A DNA stretch of 40,603 bases from Luteimonas sp. FCS-9 (GTDB lineage: Bacteria > Pseudomonadota > Gammaproteobacteria > Xanthomonadales > Xanthomonadaceae), in the NCBI RefSeq assembly GCF_001014645.1, contig NZ_LASZ01000024.1:1-40603 (forward strand). The letters run 5' to 3'. The notes under the pieces were generated by a model. It did no database searches. It was not told where the DNA came from and worked only from the letters and a program-made list of their open reading frames with translations. This document shows positions 35,092 to 40,603 of this stretch, in pieces (positions within the stretch are counted from its first letter, which is position 1; every line of letters begins with the position of its first letter). The translations under genes and the position numbers were made by a program.

Positions 35092-36015
35092 TCAGCGCGC
35101 GTCGCGGCCCTGCGGATCGCGCCAGCCGCGCACCACCAGGGTGTCGGCGTCGACACTGGTGACGATGCGTCGCGCGACGCTGCCGACCGCCAGCTCGTAC
35201 ATCGCGCCGCGGCCATGCGTGCCGACGACGACGAGTTCGGTGCCGTAGGTCTCCACGTGCTGCTGCGCCAGCCGCGCCGGATCCCCGGCCTCGACCAGCA
35301 GTTCGATCCCCGCCCCGGCCGAGCCCAGCGTCCGCAGGAAGGCCTCGCCCTCCTCGCGCAGTTGCCGGCGCGCCTGCGCGAGCGCGTCGTCGCGCGAGCC
35401 GTCCATCAGCCCGAGCATCGGGACCGTAAAGCCGTGCAGCAGCGTGACCCGCGCGTCGGGAAACAGCGCGCGCGCCCGGCACAGCGCGCGCCGCGACGGC
35501 TCGCTGAAATCGCTGGCCACCAGCACGCGGCGATAGTCGGCGTACGCGCGTCGGCGCACCAGCAGCAGCGACAGGTCGGCACGGCGCAGCAACCGGTCGA
35601 CGGTGGAGCCGAGCACGGTGGGGCCGAGCACGCCCTCGCGCACGGGACCTGCCACGACCAGCGGATCGTCGTCGCGCCCGTCGTGCGCGAGCGCATCGAG
35701 CAGACCCGACAGATGCTCGCCGGCGGGCGCTTCGGCCACACGCACGTCCCAGTCGACGTCGCCCGCCAGGTCCTGGCGCAGCCGTCGCTCGGCCTCGGCC
35801 GCCGGCGACGGCGGGCGGTACCAGGCCGGCGCGTCGCCGCGGATCGTGTCGCGTGCCTGTGCCCGCGACGGTTCGACCGCGCTCGCCGCGATCGCGACCG
35901 TGCCCGGCCGTGCGGCCAACCGCTGCGCGCGGGCGGCCGCGCGGTCGCAGCGCGGTCCCAGATCCGTGGCCAACACCACCGTCGCGGGCGCCGGGCCCGA
36001 TGTCGTCTCGCTCAT
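35092..36015 (-). CDS. Tandem-domain universal stress protein
   Basis: The 307-residue protein has two UspA folds (about 10-155 and 160-300). The second keeps the ATP-binding motif G-x2-G-x9-G-S in VGTHGRGAMYELAVGSVARR; the first is degenerate (AGPVREGVLGPTVLGSTVDR). USPs of this type help survival under starvation or oxygen limitation. It is the last gene of a run with the P-type ATPase (10 bases upstream) and phasin. ATG 36015 lies close to the ATPase stop. In Pseudomonas such USPs belong to the Anr regulon, which fits the site at 39420. Confidence 0.9.
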   Translation of the reverse strand: MSETTSGPAPATVVLATDLGPRCDRAAARAQRLAARPGTVAIAASAVEPSRAQARDTIRGDAPAWYRPPSPAAEAERRLRQDLAGDVDWDVRVAEAPAGEHLSGLLDALAHDGRDDDPLVVAGPVREGVLGPTVLGSTVDRLLRRADLSLLLVRRRAYADYRRVLVASDFSEPSRRALCRARALFPDARVTLLHGFTVPMLGLMDGSRDDALAQARRQLREEGEAFLRTLGSAGAGIELLVEAGDPARLAQQHVETYGTELVVVGTHGRGAMYELAVGSVARRIVTSVDADTLVVRGWRDPQGRDAR

Positions 36016-36025
36016 GCGTGTCTCC

Positions 36026-38797
36026 TCACTGTGTCGCGGCCGCAGCCGCCGGCTCGAGTTCGGCGAAGATCCGCAGCCGGCGCAGCAGCCATTTCTCGAT
36101 CTCCAGCACGACCATCATCGCCACGCCCACCAGCACGATCGCCAAGCCCTCGAGCGGCGGGACCGGCCGGGTGTCGAACACCGCGTGCATCCACGGCGAA
36201 TAGGTGAAGGCGAGCTGCGCGACGACCACGACCGCGACCGCACCGAGCACGGCCGGCGTGCCGCGCAGGCCGCGCAGCGAGAACGAGCTGCCATGCAGGT
36301 AGCGCACGCTGAAGAGATAGAAGATCTCCATCACGCAGAACACGTTGACGACCATCGTGCGCGCGGTCTCGACGTCGTGCCCGCGGGCCTGGGCCCAGCC
36401 GAACACGCCGAACGCGCCGGCGCTGAACAGCAGCGAGACCAGGACGATGCGCCAGAGCATGAACGGCGAGACCAGCGGGGCGTCGCGTCCGCGCGGCGGG
36501 CGGGCCATGACGCCGCGCTCGGGCGGCTCGAACGCCAGCGCCAGGCCCAGCGTCACCGTCAGCACCATGTTGATCCACAGGATCTGCGGCGGCGTCATCG
36601 GCAGCACCCAGCCGGCGACGATCGCCAGCAACACCGCGACCGCCTCGCCGCCGTTGGTCGGCAGCGTCCAGGCGATGACCTTGCGGATGTTGTCGTAGAC
36701 CGCGCGGCCCTCGTGCACCGCCGCGGCGATCGAGGCGAAGTTGTCGTCGGCCAGCACCATGCCGCTGGCCTCCTTGGCCGCCTCGGTGCCCTTGTTGCCC
36801 ATCGCGATGCCGATGTCGGCCTGCTTGAGCGACGGCGCGTCGTTGACGCCGTCGCCAGTCATCGCGACCGTGTGCCGGCGCGACTGCAGCGCGCGCACGA
36901 TGCGCAGCTTGTGCTCGGGCGTGGTGCGCGCGAACACGCTGGCGCGCTCGGCGAGGTCCGGCAGGTCGGCGTCGGACACCTGTTCCAGGGCCTGCCCGGT
37001 GACCACCTGGATGTCGTCGGCCAGGCGCAGCTGGCCGGCGATCGCGGCTGCGGTCGCGGCATGGTCGCCGGTGATCATCTTCACCGCGATGCCTGCGCTG
37101 CGGCAGTCGGCCACGGCGCGCACGGCCTCGTCGCGCGGCGGGTCGATGAAGCCGACGATGCCGGCGAACGTCAGGCCGCGCACGGCGTCGATGTCGAACG
37201 CGGACGGCACCTGCGCCAGCCGCTGCCACGCGAAGCCGAGCACGCGCTGGCCGTGGGCACCGGCATCGTCGATCGCCGCCTGCCAGAACGCGGTGTCCAA
37301 CGGCACGGTGTCCGACGACGCGGCGTCGCCGCTGGCGCCCCTCTGCCCAGTGCTCAGCGCCAGCACCTGTTCGGGCGCGCCCTTGACGCAGACCAGCGCA
37401 CCGTCGCCGTCGCGATGCAGCGTGGCCATGAAGCGGTGCGCGGCATCGAACGGCACCTCGTCGAGCCGAGGGTGCGCGGCGGCGAGCGCGGCCGCATCCA
37501 GCCCCGCCTTGCCGGCGAGCGCCAGCAACGCGCCCTCCATCGGGTCGCCGTCGATGCGCCAGCGGTCGCCGTCGCCGTGCAGCCGGGCGTCGTTGCACAG
37601 CAGCCCGATGTGCGCGACGGCGTGCGCGGCGGCCTGCGCGGCCTCGCCGCCGGTCTCGACCTGCAACGCGCCCTCGGGCACATAACCGCTGCCCTCGGCC
37701 CGCACGCGGCCGGCGCTCGCGACCACGCTGCGCGCGGTCATCTCGTTGCGGGTCAGCGTGCCGGTCTTGTCGGAGCAGATCACGGTCGTCGCGCCCAGCG
37801 TCTCGACCGCGGGCAACCGGCGGACGATCGCGTTGCGCGCGGCCATGCGGCGCACGCCGATCGCCAGCGTGATCGTGATCACCGCCGGCAGGCTTTCGGG
37901 AATCACGCCCACCGCGAGCGCGACGACGACCATCAGCGCGTCGAGCCAGCCGTAGCCGCGCATCGTCACCGCGAACGCGAACAGCACGACGGCCGCGACG
38001 ATCGCGAACGTGGTGAAGCGCCGGCCGAATCGGGCGATCTGCTGCAGCAGCGGCGTGGTCAGGGTCTCGACCTGGCCCAGCAGCGCACCGATACGGCCGA
38101 TCTCGGTCGCCGGACCGGTCTCGACGACCAGCGCCGTCGCCTGCCCGGCCGCCACCAGCGTGCCGGAGTAGAGCATCGAGCTACGGCCGGCGAGGTCGGC
38201 CTGCGCCGCCACCGGCGCGTGCGATTTCTCGGCCGGCACCGACTCGCCGGTCAGTACCGATTCGTCGACACGCAGGCCGCGCGCGCGCAGCAGGCGGGCG
38301 TCGGCGGGCACGCGGTCGCCGGCCTCGAGCAGCAGCACGTCGCCGGGCACCAGCTCGGCGACGTCGACCTGGCGCCGCGTGCCGTCGCGCAGCACGCGCG
38401 CCGACGGCGCGAGCATCGAATGCAGGGCCGAAAGCGCCTGTTCGGCGCGCCCTTCCTGCACGTAGCCGACGATCGCGTTGACGGTGACCACGGCCACGAT
38501 CACCGCGGCATCGACGTGGTGGCCAACCGCCAGCGCGATCGCGGCGGCGGCCAGCAGGAACAGGATCAGCGGGTCGTTGAAGTGTCGCAGGAAGCGGCGC
38601 CAGGCCGGCACGCGCGCGGGTGACGGCAAGGCATTGGGCCCATGCCGCCGCAGCCGCTCGGCGGCATCGGTCGCATCAAGACCTTCGCGACGGGCCGACA
38701 GCCGCGCAAGCGCGGCATCGTCCTCCAGGGCATGCCACGGCACGTTGTCGCCGGATGCTTGCGGAAACGGGGCGCTGCCCCGGGCCTCAACCGCCAC
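36026..38797 (-). CDS. P2-type cation-transporting P-type ATPase
   Basis: The 923-residue inner-membrane pump has an N-terminal cation-ATPase domain (about 20-85), the actuator loop with TGES (183-186), PESLP (300-304, the M4 ion site), the phosphorylation motif CSDKTGTLT (Asp343) and the hinge TGDGVNDAPSLK, plus about ten membrane helices. Relatives pump Ca2+, Mg2+ or Na+/K+. The M4 sequence VIPESLP and the TNGGEA segment place it in the P2 group, but the ion cannot be decided. The start ATG overlaps the phasin stop by 11 bases and the USP gene follows 10 bases later, so all three form one operon. Confidence 0.93.
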   Translation of the reverse strand: MAVEARGSAPFPQASGDNVPWHALEDDAALARLSARREGLDATDAAERLRRHGPNALPSPARVPAWRRFLRHFNDPLILFLLAAAAIALAVGHHVDAAVIVAVVTVNAIVGYVQEGRAEQALSALHSMLAPSARVLRDGTRRQVDVAELVPGDVLLLEAGDRVPADARLLRARGLRVDESVLTGESVPAEKSHAPVAAQADLAGRSSMLYSGTLVAAGQATALVVETGPATEIGRIGALLGQVETLTTPLLQQIARFGRRFTTFAIVAAVVLFAFAVTMRGYGWLDALMVVVALAVGVIPESLPAVITITLAIGVRRMAARNAIVRRLPAVETLGATTVICSDKTGTLTRNEMTARSVVASAGRVRAEGSGYVPEGALQVETGGEAAQAAAHAVAHIGLLCNDARLHGDGDRWRIDGDPMEGALLALAGKAGLDAAALAAAHPRLDEVPFDAAHRFMATLHRDGDGALVCVKGAPEQVLALSTGQRGASGDAASSDTVPLDTAFWQAAIDDAGAHGQRVLGFAWQRLAQVPSAFDIDAVRGLTFAGIVGFIDPPRDEAVRAVADCRSAGIAVKMITGDHAATAAAIAGQLRLADDIQVVTGQALEQVSDADLPDLAERASVFARTTPEHKLRIVRALQSRRHTVAMTGDGVNDAPSLKQADIGIAMGNKGTEAAKEASGMVLADDNFASIAAAVHEGRAVYDNIRKVIAWTLPTNGGEAVAVLLAIVAGWVLPMTPPQILWINMVLTVTLGLALAFEPPERGVMARPPRGRDAPLVSPFMLWRIVLVSLLFSAGAFGVFGWAQARGHDVETARTMVVNVFCVMEIFYLFSVRYLHGSSFSLRGLRGTPAVLGAVAVVVVAQLAFTYSPWMHAVFDTRPVPPLEGLAIVLVGVAMMVVLEIEKWLLRRLRIFAELEPAAAAATQ

Positions 38798-39263
38798 GCG
38801 TCCCGCCCCGCTTGGTTCCGCCCGAAGGCGGCGCGAACGCGGACAGCAGCGTTTCCCAAGGGGCGAGCGCGGCGCGCCAGGCGTCGTCGAGTTGGGGTGG
38901 GGCCGCGCCGGTCCCCAACGCGTCGGCCGTCGCCTGCTGCCAGGCCTGCAGGGCGCGCGTCAGCCCACTGGCGAAGGTGCTCTGGGCGCTGGTGGCGATG
39001 CGGGCGAGCTCCTGGCTGTCGCCGGCACGCTGCTGGAGCTGTCGCCAGAAGGCGTCGGCGGGCAGCGTGGCGAGGGCCTGCCAGTCCTGGGCGCGCAGCA
39101 GTTCGCGGATCTCGGCATCGCGTTCGGCGAGGCCGTCGCCGACGGCGCGGTTCGCGAGATCGGCCCATTGCTGGCCGCTTTCCTGGATCAGTCGTGCGAT
39201 CTGGAGCTGGAGTTCGAGATTGGCCTTGAGCAGTTGCAAGGGCAGTCCGGTCGCGTCGCGCAT
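38787..39263 (-). CDS. Phasin-family protein
   Basis: The 158-residue, helix-rich protein (GLPLQLLKANLELQLQIARL, then QESGQQWADLANR and QSTFASGLTRALQAWQQATA) has the amphipathic repeats of the phasin family (PhaP/PhaF-like), which coat polyhydroxyalkanoate granules or bind other hydrophobic surfaces. ATG 39263 follows GGAGG; the longer frame to 39377 adds a Pro/Ser/Asp-rich stretch without a signal and is rejected. It heads the phasin-ATPase-USP operon. Granule binding is not proven, since stress-linked phasin-like proteins without PHA exist. Confidence 0.85.
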   Translation of the reverse strand: MRDATGLPLQLLKANLELQLQIARLIQESGQQWADLANRAVGDGLAERDAEIRELLRAQDWQALATLPADAFWRQLQQRAGDSQELARIATSAQSTFASGLTRALQAWQQATADALGTGAAPPQLDDAWRAALAPWETLLSAFAPPSGGTKRGGTRGG

Positions 39264-39419
39264 GGTCGTTGCCTCCGTGTCGGAATCGGAAGAGGGGCTC
39301 TGCGGTACTGCGGTGGCCGGCGCGACGGCCTGGGCCGTCCGGTCGTGCGGATCCCGACGCGGGGCGCCGCCGGCCATGGGGATCGAGCCTCATCTTCGCG
39401 CGATTCACGGTGCGGCGCA

Positions 39420-39433
39420 CTGATCGCGATCAA
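39420..39433 (-). promoter_or_regulatory. FNR/Anr-like box before the phasin operon
   Basis: Minus-strand TTGATCGCGATCAG matches the FNR/Anr consensus TTGAT-N4-ATCAA at 9 of 10 positions. It lies about 157 bases before the phasin ATG. The 361 bases from 39264 to 39624 hold this site, the 61-bp element and a REP fragment, but no gene. Confidence 0.6.
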
Positions 39434-39502
39434 TGGCGCGAAGTCGAACGGCGTGCCCGCGACATCGAGCTCTCCCCGCCGGCGATCCCATCCTGCGTGC
39501 GC

Positions 39503-39563
39503 CCGCCGGGTATCGCGCCGAGTCGCGGCCCGATATCCGCTTGGTCGCCACGACACCCGGCGG
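39503..39563. repeat. 61-bp element with inverted ends, copy 2
   Basis: It has the same length and arms as 32215-32275 (CCGCCGGGT / ACCCGGCGG) with 6 differences. In both cases a CTCCCCCGC hairpin follows within 46-88 bases on the right. Confidence 0.85.
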
Positions 39564-39608
39564 ACGCTGGACACGTCGCGGCGATCTGACCGAAGAGCAA
39601 CAAAAGCC

Positions 39609-39624
39609 CTCCCCCGCCTGCGGG
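39609..39624. repeat. REP core interrupted at its right arm
   Basis: CTCCCCCGC-CT-GCGGG matches the core hairpin but stops before GGAG; the following base starts the IS-like sequence TGTATAGACC. Confidence 0.65.
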
Positions 39625-40603
39625 TGTATAGACCGGACACATGGTGGACGGGTGTTCGGGGACATGGTGGACACATTCAAGCTCGGCATTTCGGTCCGAC
39701 AGGAGCGCGCGATGCCGTGGCAGGAGGTGTCGACGATGACGTTGCGTGAGGAGTTCACCCGGTTGGCGCTGCGGGATGGCGCCAACCTTCGGCAGTTGTG
39801 TCGCCGATTCGGGATCAGCCCCACGACGGGCTACAAATGGCGGGCGCGTGCACGGTCGGGTGAGCCGCTATCGGATCGCTCTCGCCGGCCCCATGCCACG
39901 CCGCTGCACTGCGCGCCGCAGGTCGAGGCCTTGATCGTGGGGTTGCGGACGCAGCATCCGGCCTGGGGCGCGCGCAAGCTGGCGCGTCGGCTGGAGGTGC
40001 TGGGCCATGCGATGCCAGCCGTCAGCACCGTGCATGCCGTCCTGCGCCGCCACGGTCTGATCTCGCCTGCCGCCTCCCAGGCAGCCCAGCCTTGGCAGCG
40101 CTTCGAGCACCCGGCGCCCAACGATCTGTGGCAGATGGACTTCAAGGGCTATGTCCCGATGCATCGGGGCCGATGTCATCCGCTGACCGTACTCGATGAC
40201 CATTCCCGCTACGCCTTGGTCCTGCAGGCCTGCGGCGAGGAGACGCGCGATACCGTCATCGGGCACCTGACCACGGCCTTCCGGCGCTACGGCGTGCCGC
40301 TGCGGATGACCATGGACAACGGCGCGCCCTGGGGCACCGATGGCGCCCACTACACCCGACTCGATCTATGGCTGATGCGGCAAGGAATCCGCGTCGGCCA
40401 TTCGCGGCCGTTTCATCCACAGACACAAGGCAAGGACGAACGCTTCCACCGCACGCTGAAGGTCGAAGTGCTGCAGCACACGCCCCTGATCGACCTCGCC
40501 CAGGCGCAACGCGCTTTCGATGGCTGGCGGGCCATCTACAACCAGCAGCGCCCACACGAGGCGCTGGGGATGGGCGTGCCGGTCGATCGCTATCGCCCTA
40601 GCG
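39625..40603 (+). mobile_element. IS481-family insertion sequence, left part
   Basis: The left end is placed at TGTATAGACCGGACACATGG, directly against a broken REP core. The next 87 bases contain two close copies of GACA-ATGGTGGAC-type sequence, typical of transposase-binding ends, then the transposase gene. The right end lies beyond the window. Confidence 0.7.
39712..40603 (+). CDS. IS481-family DDE transposase, 3' end outside the window
   Basis: From ATG 39712 (MPWQEVSTMTLREEFTRLAL) the frame is open for 297 codons. The N-terminal helix-turn-helix (NLRQLCRRFGISPTTGYKWR) and linker are followed by the integrase core with the three acidic residues: Asp in LWQMDFKGY, Asp in TMDNGAPWG and Glu in GKDERFHRTL. 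The C-terminal RPHEALGMGVPVDRY is the usual end region of IS481 transposases (about 320-350 residues), so little is missing. An upstream in-frame ATG at 39664 is possible but belongs to the IS end. No frameshift is seen, so the element may be active. Confidence 0.9.
   Translation, partial: MPWQEVSTMTLREEFTRLALRDGANLRQLCRRFGISPTTGYKWRARARSGEPLSDRSRRPHATPLHCAPQVEALIVGLRTQHPAWGARKLARRLEVLGHAMPAVSTVHAVLRRHGLISPAASQAAQPWQRFEHPAPNDLWQMDFKGYVPMHRGRCHPLTVLDDHSRYALVLQACGEETRDTVIGHLTTAFRRYGVPLRMTMDNGAPWGTDGAHYTRLDLWLMRQGIRVGHSRPFHPQTQGKDERFHRTLKVEVLQHTPLIDLAQAQRAFDGWRAIYNQQRPHEALGMGVPVDRYRPS

Noticed and set aside
32142..35216. 1024-residue minus-strand frame over the TonB receptor
   Set aside because: Arg/Ala/Pro-rich shadow of the true receptor frame.
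35603..38623. 1006-residue plus-strand frame over the P-type ATPase
   Set aside because: Antisense noise with His/Arg/Gln bias; the ATPase motifs lie on the minus strand.

Overview
The window is high-GC (about 70%) DNA of a gammaproteobacterium, most likely of the Xanthomonadaceae (Lysobacter/Luteimonas type). The evidence is an alpha-lytic-type secreted protease, a LysM-chitinase, a dadR/dadA/alr cluster, GTAG-type REP sequences and a TonB-dependent siderophore receptor. Genus level is inference. No rRNA, tRNA or CRISPR array was recognised. The left edge (1-1300) is a sharply lower-GC foreign patch with a truncated P-loop ATPase, and the right edge is an IS481-type insertion sequence cut by the window end.

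Region by region. 1-7.2 kb is accessory DNA: the ATPase, about 1 kb without a credible gene, a hicAB toxin-antitoxin pair, then the most interesting locus. This is a 32-residue aromatic-tailed peptide gene (3166-3264), a strong hairpin, and a short cytochrome P450 (3333-4508), resembling P450-crosslinked biaryl RiPP systems. It is followed by a lipoprotein, a secreted S1 protease and a vapC remnant, bounded by two near-identical 34-bp copies of a gene end. 7.2-10.2 kb holds a papain-like/alpha-beta-hydrolase fusion and a short-chain dehydrogenase. 10.3-24.4 kb is mostly housekeeping: a DTW-domain tRNA modification enzyme, D-alanine catabolism (Lrp-type regulator, dadA, alr), pabB, the ABC-F ATPase uup, a LysM-GH19 enzyme, a lipoprotein, selO (apparently frameshifted), a glutathione S-transferase and the DEAD-box helicase deaD.

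24.6-32 kb carries a glutamine amidotransferase, a small membrane protein coupled to trhO, a secreted M17 aminopeptidase, a run of small genes (DUF6164, HD domain, YdcZ-type DMT protein) and an MFS transporter. 32.4-39.4 kb has a siderophore receptor behind a Fur-box-like site, then a compact phasin / P-type ATPase / universal stress protein operon behind an FNR/Anr-like site, which suggests low-oxygen control.

Repeats are a second theme. A composite REP-like element (core CTCCCCCGC-nn-GCGGGGGAG joined to a GGGTGGGGGCACGGGC tail) recurs between genes at 10.3, 14.1-14.6 (three tandem 186-bp units), 25.4, 26.8, 32.4 and 39.6 kb. One copy supplies the last codons and stop of the DTW gene, and another appears split by the IS481 element. 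A separate 61-bp element with inverted ends occurs twice.
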